64,000 bases of DNA from Ligula intestinalis (lineage: Eukaryota > Platyhelminthes > Cestoda > Diphyllobothriidea > Diphyllobothriidae), in the NCBI GenBank assembly GCA_036362985.1, contig JAYGXS010000005.1:330325-394324 (forward strand), written 5' to 3'. The first letter of the stretch is position 1; each line of letters opens with the position of its first letter. Positions 1-10,799 of the stretch are shown here, one piece after another. Position numbers and translations under genes: made by a program. Below the pieces are notes generated by a model. It was given only the letters and a program-made list of their open reading frames with translations, was not told where the DNA came from and did no database searches.

Positions 1-1191
1 TATGCAGTTTATACGAGTGGTACTCACCTTCCGACTGTCATCCCCTTCTGCTTCTCTAGGGTTTGTTAGGACATATTCGCTTCGAGGTTCAGCGCTCCTG
101 TTCGTTTTGGCCTGCGAAGGTGCCCTTTTTGTTTGGCTCGTGCTCAATCTCGGCCTACTTATATTAGCACTTGGGATTGGTCGGCCTTTTTTGGGAGCCC
201 GAGAGCGCTTCTTCGTTCTCTTGGAAGTCAGTGGGTTGACCGTTTCCCCTGTCCATGGCAGACTACTAACTACGTCAAGCACCCTGGCTGCCGGATCATT
301 TTTGTGCTTAGACACTTCGGCGAGGGATTTTGTTTCTCCGTACGTTAGGTTCCCTCGCTCAATTCACGCATCGCTGGTTTCTCCTCACGAGGGAGAAATA
401 GAGAAAAAATTTTCAGCTCCTCCATCTCCACTCTAAGACTATTAACTACCTTCTCAGGGTTTGTAAATTTATTCAAAAGCGTAAAATATGATACGGAGGC
501 TTCATCTTCATGAGTTTCATCCCTTAAACTTTTACGACTTTTAGTTCGCTTGGCAGGAGGAGATTTCAAAGAATTTCTAGATCGAGCTTCCGTAGTTAGT
601 AAGGGAATTTGGAAACCATCGGAGCATCCTGTGATGGTGAAGTGAGGTAGGCGTTCGATTTCTACGTGGGGGATCCAGGGTTTGAATCCGGGCGTGACTT
701 TTTTTCCTTGTTGCGATGATGTCGGGATTTCCAATGCAGGCACTGGCGAACATTCCTTCCCGTCTTCCAAAGCTGAATAGCACATAGTTTCAATTTTTTC
801 TGTCACAATCTTTTCACAACAGACCGTTAATGAATCAAATAATAAAGTGGATTGCTTTTTGACTGTTAATAACCGATTTTGATTGCTGTCATCCTGTGTC
901 TTCGTGGAGGAGTTGATTAGACGCTCAACTTGGTGTTCGTAAATTGAGTCTACTGAACTCGAGAGACTTTTAGCCCTTTTAGCGGGGGGGTGATTTCATC
1001 GCATCAATCTTGCGACTTCTGCCATCGAAATTGCGACTAGGGGTTTTAAACCAAATTAAATTCGAGTCAGCAGTCGACGCTGGTGGTGTAGTGGTAACGA
1101 CTGATACCGACGAACGACAGGTTTTGGGTTCGAGTCCCTCTTGCGCCGTAACTTTTACAAGCTGATCTACACGTTTATTTTTGTCGCCCAT
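1..1191 (-). pseudogene. LINE-A copy A1: ORF1 relic, cut by the window edge
   Basis: The minus strand encodes a broken ORF1 (nucleic-acid-binding protein) of a CR1-like LINE. A candidate start is the ATG at 1191 (MGDKNKRVDQLVK). The frame changes near a run of G at 984-990 and continues through 806-345, where NSLRVEMEELKIFSLFLPRE is nearly identical to a stretch of LINE-A copy A6 at 33847-33910. Homology to A6 begins near 940 and continues to base 1 in shifted frames, so the 3' part of ORF1 and all of ORF2 lie outside the window. The copy has at least two frame disruptions and is not functional. The part upstream of 940 has no second copy here, so its membership in the element is inference. 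Confidence 0.7.
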
Positions 1192-1410
1192 AATAGATCA
1201 GACTGACGATAAACGATATTAAAGCTCTGTGCAATATGTATAAAGCGTTCAACTGTATGAAAAAGGTTATTGAAACGACTCAGCCGTTTGTAGAGAGCTG
1301 GAATCCGGGAGAATTGTTGACAGAAGGCAGTGATGGAGATGATGCTCGTTTTAACTAATGTCCTGTCGTGTCTTCTGAGGGTGGAGTTATTGCGAAAGTG
1401 AATCCAATAG

Positions 1411-1631
1411 CTAACAACGAAAGTCCGCCAGAGGGCTAGGTGAACCGAAATCCGGAAATAATATTTCCCACGAAGGACGAGAAATTGAAACCGCAATTTG
1501 AAGCGCGCGCTCGAGAGGAATATTATTCCAGAGGAAAGCATATTTGGCGGCAAAGAAGCGAGAATGGTTCGATGTGGAGCTAAAGGGGGTGCAATATTCT
1601 TGGAGGAATACCAAGTGGCATAAGGTATATC
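1411..1631 (-). mobile_element. LINE-B1, ORF2 C-terminal fragment
   Basis: This is a decayed C-terminus of a LINE-B ORF2 on the minus strand. It retains the family's tail signature, seen as STSNHSRFFAAKYAFLWNNIP, the counterpart of STSNHSHFFASKYAFIWNN in LINE-B8. Similarity is lost beyond about 1500, where the sequence merges into the region upstream of LINE-A1. It is the continuation of the fragment at 2239-3560, from which it is separated by a solo LTR. The host sequence joins across that LTR through the 4-bp target duplication TATC. Confidence 0.65.
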
Positions 1632-2238
1632 TATAGGAGCTAAAGCTACGGCGGTTATGGCCTTAACACCTAACATCCACCAGACCCTGGTTCCTTAGGA
1701 GATTAAAGAAGTCTTGGGAAGGCCAGAGTAGAAGGAAGAGTTTATTGTGTGCACAAGAAGGAGAATATGATGGAAATACTGATGACTCGTGGAGTTGTGC
1801 GTCCGTTCCCTATTTGGGTGGGCTCCGGAGTGACTAGAGCATCAGGAACCGCCGACGAATGCTTTGTCCTGGGGGCCACTGGGGGGTGCTGATGTCTAGA
1901 TTAGCGCGTGCGCACGACCTTGAGGTTGGCTAACGCTGGCTAGCCTGAGCGCGCGTTCGCGCTGAGGAGTTTGTGCGCGTCGGTCAAGGACAGTCAGCGC
2001 CTAGCCTAGCAGTAGGCGNNNNNNNNNNNNNNNNNNNNNNNNNNNNNNNNNNNNNNNNNNNNNNNNNNNNNNNNNNNNNNNNNNNNNNNNNNNNNNNNNN
2101 NNNNNNNNNNNNNNNNNNTGTGCGCGTCGGTCAAGGACAGTCAGCGCCTAGCCTAGCAGTAGGCGCGCAGGCAGGCCAAAGGCGTCATGGGTCAGCGTTT
2201 GGTCTTGGGCTGCAAGTAGCTGCAACAAGGCCACTACA
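1632..2238 (-). mobile_element. Solo LTR of family X (contains an assembly gap)
   Basis: On the minus strand this reads TGTAGTGG...CTCCTATA and matches the 5' LTR of the LTR-X element at 16840-17293 along its length. Shared features include the CAATAAA polyadenylation-type signal and the GC-rich TCAGCGCGAACGCGCGC segment. No internal region is present, so this is a solo LTR left by LTR-LTR recombination. It is flanked by TATC at 1628-1631 and 2239-2242, a 4-bp target duplication within LINE-B1. Without the 100 N and the roughly 47 bp repeated at the gap edges, the length is about 460 bp, close to the 454 bp of the other copy. Confidence 0.8.
2019..2118. other. Assembly gap (100 N) with duplicated edges
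   Basis: A run of 100 N lies inside the solo LTR. The 47 bases before it (1972-2018) are repeated immediately after it (2119-2165). The gap is probably an assembly join of overlapping ends and not missing sequence. Confidence 0.95.
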
Positions 2239-3560
2239 TATCTGCGGGAATAAGAGTGTTGATTCGTGGAAGGTAAGGGGTAGAGTTAATGTGAAGGAGG
2301 AAAAAGAGGCTTGCTTCGAGTCTGCTGACCCAAAGAAATGTCATGATCGCTAACTGACATCTCTCCGTATAAGAAGTAGTAGATTGAGGAAGAGCGAATA
2401 TTTTGGTAGTAAATACCCTTTGTACATTTTCAATCTAACCGCGGTCCGAAGCATTCATTAGACCAAAGAGGGGACAGCAGTATTCTAGGATGGGTAGAAC
2501 ATACACGCGATAAAGTTTTAACCTTATTTCCAGCAGGAAGAAATTTTGTGATATAAAACCACATATCTGTGCAGCCTTCGCAGATATTCGATCTGCATGA
2601 GGCGACAATGCTTGTTTATTTGTGTAGCTTAGACTTAAGTCTTTTATAGTGGATCGTTCTAAAAGTGGAGTATTTTGAAAGACTAGGGGACGAGGAAGCT
2701 TGGCGGGACCGAAACACATGAAACTACACTTGGATGAAGAGAATTCCATCTGCCAGGTAGCACTCCAATGTGAGAGTGTAAGAAGATCCGTATTGATTTT
2801 ATCAACGCACATACTTGCCGTGTCCTAAGAAAATGAGTATATGCATTTGAAGTCACCTGCATAAATGAGATTGTGTGAATTTTTAGAACAGTCAAAATCT
2901 CGTTTATGTATAGAATGAAGAGTAAAGGACCCAAGAGAGTTCGTTTAAAAACTCCACTCGTGATCAGCTGAGCAGTGGAGTGACTATTACCTACTGGGAC
3001 CTTCTGGCTGCGGTTACACAAGTAGGAGCCGATGAGGTCAAGGAGAGGGGGACGGATGCCAATGGCTTCCAATTTTACCAGAAGCTGTCTGTGCGGTATC
3101 TTGTCGAAGGCTTTGTTCGGGTCAAAGTAGATAACAACCACGGATTGCTGCTCGTAGCGGAGGGAAGTGACGTGGTAACGAAAAGCTAAGTGACACGTGT
3201 CGCATGATCGCAAGGGTAGAAACACATGCTGTGAGTCCTTTAAAGCTTATTTTTAGGCAAAAATCTAGAATTTTATTAAAAATTATCCTCTCCAGAAGTT
3301 TAGCTAGGGCCGGGGTTTTATGAACACCGTGGTAGTTATTTATGTCCGAACGAGATCCTGGTGTAAAGCCTGGAAGAATAATGGATGTTTTCCAAGTGTC
3401 ATGAAAGAAACCGGTTGAGAGATAGACTAAAAATATATGGCTAAGTAATTTGGGAAAGGTCAACACTCTTTTGATAACTGAATCGGGGATACAATCAGTT
3501 CCCGAAAATTGCAAGTTTTTTAGACAAATTATATAATAAGTTGTATATTTCAGACCCAAT
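2239..3560 (-). pseudogene. LINE-B1 reverse transcriptase fragment
   Basis: Minus-strand ORF2 relic of a LINE-B element. From 5' to 3' it shows the linker before the RT (KNLQFSGTDCIPDSVIKRV), the SDINNYHGVHKTPALAKLLE block, the catalytic block IYFDPNKAFDKIPHRQLLVK, TSGVFKRTLLGPLLFILYIN, and the region after the active site (WQMEFSSSKCSFMCFGPAKL). The YADD-type box is degraded (HTISFMQVTSNAYTH). The copy begins abruptly at about 3560, so it is 5'-truncated as is common for LINEs. It carries several frameshifts. Its C-terminus continues at 1411-1631 after the solo LTR. Confidence 0.8.
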
Positions 3561-4149
3561 GGGCCTCATCAATAAACCAAAAATTCGATAGCACGAAGTG
3601 CTAGAAATAATTGGTTTAACAAACCATATCCGTAGTCTCTAGCTATAAAACGAGTATAACTGCTTAGAAGCAAATTTGTTATATTAAAAAAATGAATATA
3701 GCAGTGTCATGCGGAAGGTGAAATTCAAGGGCACCCACAGATGAGCCACATCGTTATCTAGATTCTGACTATGTATGCTGGTACCCACTGCCTCTGTTAG
3801 TAAGGGGGGGGGCTTGGAAGCAAACTCAGTCGAAGCTGAGCGTGGGGCAGAACAATAGGTATTAACGAAACATTACTGGTATAGACGGGTTCCCGGCACT
3901 ACACTCGGGTTCCCAAACCGGTGCGGCATAATGGAACATCGGTAACCCACCAGTTTATGATCGTGATGGGCACCACCGTATGAGATCCAAAAGTCCGTCA
4001 AATCTACAAGACCATCGTTGGGGATGTCTGAGATGTGACCAAATATAAGGCCCTGATGATGATTAATGACCAGCGAAACGAGAGCCGTCAAGACTGTGTC
4101 CTGATTCCGGGGGACACGAGTCAGAGGAAGGTAGTTTCAAGAAGGGATC
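3561..4149. other. Unassigned spacer, possibly 3' UTR of LINE-B2
   Basis: No coding frame or known repeat was recognised in these 589 bases. They lie directly 3' of the LINE-B2 ORF2 stop on the minus strand, so they may be its 3' UTR, but they do not resemble the 3' UTR shared by LINE-B3, B6, B7 and B8. Confidence 0.4.
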
Positions 4150-6037
4150 CTAAATTCCCGATGGTCCTTTCTCGGGATCGTGGAGTAAGCTGCCCGGAAA
4201 AGATGAGGAAAACAAAAGGTTAATAGATTCAGTGTTAAGATAAATGTGCATTCCTCGCTTGAATGCACAAAGACAAGTCAACGCCCGAATATCACACGGC
4301 AAATTATTCCAACGATAGCTATACCTAGAAGCAAAAAATAGAGATCGCTTAGAAGTGGAAGAAGCAGGAGGAGGTATAATCAACGTTGAATTTCTTAGGT
4401 TGTAGGGGTGAGAAACGGGAGTAAGGGCAGAAATCTTGGGGAGATTCGAACTATTATTTAGGCGAAACAAGAGACAAAACCCTTCTTCCAGTCTCCGGAC
4501 CCAAAAAAATTTCAGTTTCGTTATCTCACATCTATCTGAGTAGAAAGTATCTGAAAATGCCGGATAGAGGACCCTTTTAGTGAATTTTCTTTGGACACTT
4601 TCAATTTTTGAACGAATAGATTCGTTCATTAGACCGAAGAATGGACAACAATATTTGAGAATAGGAAGCACATACATACGATAAAGTCTTAGCTTCATTT
4701 CGGGAAGGTAGAAATTATAAGAGATGAAGCCGCATATCTAAGCAGCTTTTGCTGTAATTCTATCAGCGTGAGGTGAAAGATCTTATTTATTGGTGCATCT
4801 TAAACCTAAATCCTTAATGTTAGAACATTCAGTCATGGGGCAATCTTTAAAAATGATAGGCTGTGGCAGCCTTTCAGGCCCAAAACACATGAACTGGCAC
4901 TTAGAAGGCGAGAACTCCATCTGCCACATGGAGCACCACGCAGATAGAGCGTCTAAATCCGAATGAATGCGTTCTAAGCATCGCTCAGCCATAGAATAAG
5001 AGGAGGAGTATACACATTTCAAGTCGTCCGCGTATATATACGATTAAGAGTGTTAAACTATTGTTGAAAAATCATTTATATAAAGCAAGAACAACAGGGG
5101 GCCCAGAACGGTACCTTGAAGGACACCGCTTAAAATAGTGGTAGGTGTAGAGTATGAGGACCCCACTAAGACCTGTTGTTTTCGATTAGAAAGATATGAT
5201 CTAATAAAGTCAATGAGAGGACTACAAAATCTTATAGCCTTTAGTTTGGCTAGTAGTCTTCTATGAGGTTCTTTATCAAATGCCTTACTTAGATCAAAAA
5301 GATGACCACCACAGATAAATGATCGTTACAAAGAGAAGTGAAAAGATATAGAAAAGACATATGACATGTTTCACAAGATCGGTCCGGTAAAAAACCATGC
5401 TGAGATATATTTAATATTTGATTGCTTATGCAAAATCTGTAATTTTATTGGCGATTAATTTTTCAAACAGTTTAGCTAGAGAAGGTGTTTTATGAACACC
5501 GCGATAATTTTTAATGTACGATCTGGAATCAGATTTAAAAACTGGAATTACAATAGAAGTTTTCCAAGAATCAGGGAAAAAAACCATTTTCAAGAAATAT
5601 TGTAAACAATTTGCTCAGTTAAGGAGGAAAATCTCTTAGTTGCTTAATAAATGAGTTTGGAATGTTATCCGTCCCGATAAATGTGAATTTTAGAGACGAG
5701 CTATTTCTTTATGAATACTTGTAGGTGAGAAATCAATTGAAGTAAGATTTGCATCACACATCAGAGTTATTTCGGGTGTCGGACTAGTCTCAATTGTAAA
5801 GAATTTGGCGAAGAAGGAATTTAACATTTCCGCTTTTGCCAAATCCTCTGTAACAAAATGATAAATACTATCGAGTAAAGGCGAAATGACTTTCTGAAGC
5901 TTAGTGGATGACCGAAAACGGAAGACTTGAGCAACGGATTTGGAAGAGTTAGCATCATTTAGTGCCAGGGACTCTCTACGTCTACCTCGTGCTAGCCTTA
6001 TTTTTAGCGCTAATTCAAATATTTGCGCTATCCTCAC
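4150..6037 (-). mobile_element. LINE-B2, divergent 5'-truncated copy (RT and C-terminus)
   Basis: Minus-strand ORF2 relic belonging to a divergent subfamily of LINE-B. At 6037-5690 it shows the linker region (IAQIFELALKIRLARGRRRE), then degraded RT blocks, SPSKCQFMCFGPERLPQP at about 4870-4925, the thumb-like MYVLPILKYCCPFFGLMNES segment, and a C-terminus ending DPEKGPSGI just before the stop at 4150. That ending matches EKGPPGI in other LINE-B copies. Frames are broken several times, and protein similarity to the other copies is visibly lower. It starts abruptly at about 6037 next to another LINE-B fragment. Confidence 0.8.
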
Positions 6038-6175
6038 GAATTAATTCTATGGAGAAATCAATGTTCCCGACAGTATTGTCTGAGTATGGTTGAAACGACG
6101 GGACCGGTTCGGAATCTGTCGAAAAATGCTTCGCAAAGTAGGCATTGAATAATTCAGCCTTATCAGACTCATCTT
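6038..6175 (-). mobile_element. Older LINE-B fragment B0, left half
   Basis: This short minus-strand piece is the LINE-B linker region (sequence matching 8240-8385). It stops in the middle of a conserved stretch at the 3' tail of LINE-B3. The missing continuation reappears at 16251-16370, on the far side of LINE-B3. This fragment is therefore the insertion host of LINE-B3. Confidence 0.65.
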
Positions 6176-6684
6176 AAAGTAATAATAATTTGTATATGTA
6201 AGGCCTAAGGGGCCCTGTCGTTACAAATTTAGTGCTAGCGTGAAAATAAAAACTAATGATGATAAGCAGCGAACTCTTATAAAATAATTGTCATCGGCAG
6301 TAAAAAAAAACTCCTCAATCGGTGGATGAGTTCAGCGGGCCACCGAGTTCAAAAAAACTTCAGGCAAAAAAACTGCCTTAATAGGTAAACGGGTTTGATG
6401 TGGTCAGTTTGGGACCTGATGCTGAGGGTTCGGGACGTTTATGGTCATTAAAAAAATAATATATCGTTGAGTTAAGAAGGGGTCATCCGGAATGCAGGAG
6501 AAGGCAGTAGAAGTCAACGCAACATCATCGAGTTGCGACCCACCAGATTCCAGAGCCAATCGCGAAGACCACAGCGAAGGTTGCCAAAACGGCGAAGAAT
6601 TCGCAGCCCTTGGAAGTGATGCTTGACTCTGCAGAGGGAAATGCTAACATATTTAGAAACCATTTTAGTATCCTGGAAAGAGCT

Positions 6685-9510
6685 TCAAATGCCAGGAGGA
6701 CCCTTTTCAAAATCTACAACTTGCGTGTTTGGAAAGGAAACAGACAGTAACGACGTTATTTCCTCTAAATTTAAATGCTTAGTTAATTTGCCTTTAAAAA
6801 TCGACAGTGTAGAAGACAGTCTAATATCGGGAGGAAGGCTGTTCCAAATAAAAGCATATTTGGAGGTAAAAAAGCGAGAATGGTTAGATGTGGAGCTACG
6901 AGGTGGTAAAATTACCATGGAAGAGTTACGAGTGGCGTAAGGTCGGTCTATTGGAAGGAGAGCGTTAATTTGTGGGAGAATAGGATTATTGTTAACGCGA
7001 AACAGAAAGCATAGACCAGCTTCGAGTCTTCTTATCCAAAGAAAGTTAATGATTGCTAATTGACATCTATCTGTATAACGCATACCAGACCCAAAAACAT
7101 AAAATATTTTACGAGTGAAAACTCGCTGAACCTTTTCAATCTAACTACGGTCATGCTGGGTCATGAGGCCAAAAAGCGGGCATCAGTATTCTAGTATAGG
7201 AAGAACAAACATGCGGTATAGTTTAAACTTCATTTCTGGAAGGAAAAGGTTATGCGATATAAACCCACATATCTGTGCGGCCTTGGCAGAAATTCGATCT
7301 GCAAGAGGTGATAATGCAAGCTTATTCGTGTAAGTAAGACCCAAATCCTTCATCGTAGATTTTTCTAACAGTGGTTTATTTTGGAAGATAATGGGTCCAG
7401 GAAGCCTTGCGGGACCAAAACTCAAGAAGCTACATTTTGATGGAGAAAACTTCATCTGCCATGTAGCGCTCCAACTTGAGAGAGTATGCAAGTCTGCGTT
7501 AACTTTATCAACACAATAAATGGCCGTGTGCTTAGAAAATGAGTAAATACACTTAACGTCATCAGCATTACTGAAATTTACTGAATTATTTAGCACTGTT
7601 TAAATTTCATGTATGTAAAGAATGAAAAGGAGGGGACCTAAAACCGTGCCTTGTAATACACCACTCGTGATCGGCTGAAGCATCGAGTAGCTATTGCTTA
7701 CTAAGACCTTCTGGCTACGGTTAGACAGGTAGGAGGCAATGAAATCGAGGAGGGGAAGCCTGATGCCTAGGGCTTCCAGTTTCACTAAAAGGCGCCTATG
7801 AGGCACCTAGTCAAAAGCTTTACTAAGGTCAAAGTAAATCACGATGACTGAGTGCTGTTCATTACGAAGTGAAGTAATCAGGTTAAGGAATGCCAAGTGG
7901 CAGGTTTCGCATGATCTTCCAGGTAGAAATCCATGCTCTGAGGCACTAACTAGCTTATTTTCTACACAAAAATCGAGAATTTGATTAAAAATGATCTTTT
8001 CCAGAAGTTTGGCTAGGGCCGTGGTTTAATGAACACCTCGGTAGTTATTTACATCCGAACGAGATCCTGACTTGAAGGCTGGAAGAATAATAGATATCTT
8101 CCATAAGTCAGGAAAAAAAACCATTTAGAAGATAAGCTGAGAATAGATGACTAAGCAATCGGGGGAAACTGAATACTCACTTGATAAGTGAATTTTGAAG
8201 GCCGTCAGTTCCCGAGGAGTGCGAGTTTTTTAGACGGATAATGTGCTTACGAATTACTTCTATGGAGAAATCTATGGTACTGATAGTATTGACTAAGCAT
8301 GGCTGAAACGACGGGACCGCTTCAGATTCCGTCGTAAGGTGCTTTGCAAAGAACGCATTGAACAGTTCAACCTTCTCAGACTCATCTTGTACAAAGGTTT
8401 TATTTTCATTCAGTAAAGGGGGGATTTCATGTCCTCTTTTAGCGGAAGACCGACGACGGAACAGTTGGGCAATAGATTTTGCAGAGTTTAACTCGCTGAG
8501 TGCGCAAGATTCCCTCTGTTTTTCACGTGCAAGGCGAATATTAAACGCTAATTCAAAAATCTCTGCGATTCTAAGATGCACAGATAATTAACTAGTAGAC
8601 TGGTCTTTCAACTGCCTTTGCAATTTTTTCAGTCTAGACATAAGAAAATGAGGAACGGTGGGGTCCGAAGTATAAGGCTTAACAATTTTGATCGGCACAA
8701 ATTCCAAAATGCTATTTGAAATTGCCGTCATTAAGTCACCGAGAATTGTTACACTGTTCGTGGAGGAAAGCTCCTGTCAGTCTAGTGAGTCCATAAAGTT
8801 GTTAATTAAATTAATATCAGCTAGGTCAAACGCACGGTAGATACAAGGGGTGCTAGTCTTTTTCATAAAAGCAAGCGGAAGACAAAAATGGATTAAGGTA
8901 TGGTCACTTGGGACGACGTTCTGATTGTAGTCAACGAAAAAGGGGGAAATGTCATTCGTGAAAATTAAATCTAAAATATGCTGATCCCTTGTTGGGGAAC
9001 AGACCAATTTGAAAAATTTATGGTATCTAGGAAGGGCTGAAATCTAGATGGACAACAGTTCAATGACCAATCCATTTCGGGAAAGTTGAAATCCCCAGCG
9101 ATAACTTAAGCATCAAAGGCGGACTCCGAAATCAGCCTTAATATTTCGCAGAGCTTTTCATCATCTTCCGATGATGAGTTAGGGGGACTATAAATGCATC
9201 CGATAATCGTCTTTTGACAGGGAGACAGGATAATGGATGCAAAGCAGTAATTGCCCGAGAATGACTCAGCATCTAGGTCGAACGGGAAATGCTTAAAAAT
9301 AGCTTTAATATAGCGAAGCCAACCGCCACCACGTTTACTAGGGCGGTCTTGACGGTAGAAATCATACTCGTCTATTATGAGTAAAGCATCAGAAATTTGT
9401 GGATGGGTTCACGACTCTGTAATGCATATAACATCTGGCTTCAGGTCGAACGCAATAGCTCTAAGTTGAGCCATCTTATTTAAAACAGATTTTGCATTAA
9501 GCAGGATGAT
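6685..9510 (-). pseudogene. LINE-B3 ORF2: endonuclease and reverse transcriptase
   Basis: ORF2 would nick target DNA and copy the element RNA at the nick. Reading the minus strand, the endonuclease begins near 9510 (LNAKSVLNKMAQLRAIAFDL, then CITES, YDFYRQDRPSK) and continues with DAKVIAGDFN-type and DQHILDLIFTNDISP blocks (about 9070-8930). The RT part has NSHSSGTDGLQNSLIK, HRRLLVKLEALGIRLPLLDF, TSGVLQGTVLGPLLFILYI and SPSKCSFLSFGPARL. The C-terminus is VRRLEAGLCFLFRVNNNP...VVDFEKGPPGI. At least six frame breaks or stops separate these blocks, so the gene is dead. Confidence 0.85.
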
Positions 9511-9539
9511 ATCGAGTGAAGCTTGAGAAATCGAATTAG

Positions 9540-10350
9540 GGTTATCTTTTTTTAGTTATAAAAATTTGGAGGTGGGTAATTTGGTTGGAAGTTTGGAGAA
9601 TAGCTATCGACTGGAGCAGGACAATTAACATAATGAAGCTGAGCGGGATAGCTGAGAGCTGCAGGTAGATAGCTATTTGAGATCGATGGGCCATAGGGAT
9701 GAGTGCCGTGGTGAGTTTGCTGATAGTTACCGGGAAATTGGGAAAACCAAGATGGGAATGACGGGAAAGAGAGGCTGGATGGCGAGGTTAGGTAACTATG
9801 AGGATTAAGCGGTGGAAAGCTTGGCCCAGTATGATACTTGTGATAAGAAGGTTAACCTATATGTTTGTTAGCATCCTGTTGTATAGGCTTGGTTAGTGTT
9901 TGGGAAGGCTGCATGCTCGCGGTTGAGTTCCGGATCCCACCCTTTCGAAGACCTGAATGGGGTGATTTAATAGAAGGTTTGGGAGGACTCTGATCGAGTA
10001 TCGAGGCTGTTGGTCTACCTGGCGTAGAAGGCTTTTCGGAATTTCTAGGTGGGCTACCAGAATTACTAGCTATGGCAACTGGGGAAGCATATAAGTTGGA
10101 AGTAGACGGGGATGTCTGGTGACTTGAGGGGGATGAGACAGTTGCTGTACTGGAGAGCAGTAATCTAGGTTTGGCAGGAATAAAAGTACATGGCTCGCTA
10201 GGCTTCCTAGGGCTACGACCAGGAACTTGAGCCTGTTGCGGTGAATTAACAATTTTATAAAAGAACTTGACGCTATTCTTCGCACCATTGGAGTGAGATC
10301 ATGACAGAGGAAATGCATTGCATTTCTTAGATATTTGGAAACAAGCTCTT
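9540..10350 (-). pseudogene. LINE-B3 ORF1, C-terminal part
   Basis: This is the proline- and serine-rich C-terminal half of ORF1, the RNA-binding protein of the element. The segment following FLCHDLTPM-RRIASSS matches ORF1 of LINE-B8 (38702-39514). The frame is broken several times. The N-terminal half lies at 15947-16250 beyond LINE-D1. Confidence 0.7.
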
Positions 10351-10450
10351 ATAATAATAAGTTTATAATGCCAGTTTACAGGCAATTGTAAAGAGTTGGT
10401 TATGCACCCCTTGGGCGCCTTCCAACACCTCGAAGACCGGAAAAAACATA

Positions 10451-10536
10451 AAACAAACTCCCTATGTTGCATCCAGTATTGGTTTTGTTTCAGGTTTTTT
10501 GTATTGCCAATACTTGTCGAGATAGGGAGTTTGTTT
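10451..10536 (-). other. 3' UTR hairpin of LINE-D1
   Basis: A perfect 15-bp inverted repeat, AAACAAACTCCCTAT at 10451-10465 and ATAGGGAGTTTGTTT at 10522-10536, encloses a second 8-bp inverted repeat, AGTATTGG at 10475-10482 and CCAATACT at 10507-10514. Together they form a two-tier stem-loop in the element RNA. LINE-D2 has the same structure at about 19033-19120 with a weaker outer stem and a 9-bp inner stem. LINE 3' UTR structures often serve as reverse transcriptase recognition sites; that role here is inference. Confidence 0.7.
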
Positions 10537-10799
10537 CAAGTGAAAAAACCTGCCTTCAAAGGTATGATACAAACGGAATAAATGTACAGTTGTAAGCTGA
10601 GTTGACTCATCAGCAGGAGAACTGTTTCATATCGTTTAAAAACATTAGTTCCAGACGGAGAGGGTTGGCACAAGAACACAGTGTTCTCAGTCTTCCTTCA
10701 ATGGTTGTCGGCAAAAGTTGCGCGCTATCGGCTGAAGGGTTAGCAAACTGTGGGCTGCTGCTTCAGCAGGATTATCTTCAGCATGAAGCCTGGCGGGGT

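Larger units (their letters stand above)
6176..10350 (-). mobile_element. LINE-B3, main part (3' UTR, ORF2, part of ORF1)
   Basis: A near-complete LINE-B on the minus strand. It ends on the left with an ATT-repeat tail next to the terminal hairpin motif GGGGCCCTT...AAGGCC (6205-6225). The 3' UTR runs to about 6684, ORF2 covers 6685-9510 and ORF1 begins at 9540. ORF1 is interrupted at 10350 by LINE-D1 and resumes at 15947. Both edges carry CTCTT (10346-10350 and 15942-15946), the target duplication made by LINE-D1. The whole element sits inside the older LINE-B0 fragment. Confidence 0.85.

Noticed and set aside
2..436. Plus-strand 144-aa open frame at the left edge
   Set aside because: It is antisense to LINE-A1 ORF1, whose minus-strand protein sequence is conserved with LINE-A6.
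1076..1150. tRNA-like segment (TGGTGTAGTGGTAACG as A box, GGGTTCGAGTCCC as B box, ending TTGCGCC)
   Set aside because: Only four or five of seven acceptor pairs and three of five T-stem pairs form, and no convincing anticodon arm is seen. It also lies within the open ORF1 frame at 1191-979. At best it is a decayed tRNA-derived piece.
4053..4080. CTGATGATGATTAATGACCAGCGAAACG as a hammerhead core
   Set aside because: The segment between the two core words does not pair as stem II, and no stem III or stem I could be found.
10585..10640. CTGATGAGTC on the minus strand of the LINE-D 3' UTR as a hammerhead core
   Set aside because: It looks canonical as a word, but no GAC-GAAA follows and LINE-D2 does not keep it (GAGCC). 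Treated as chance.
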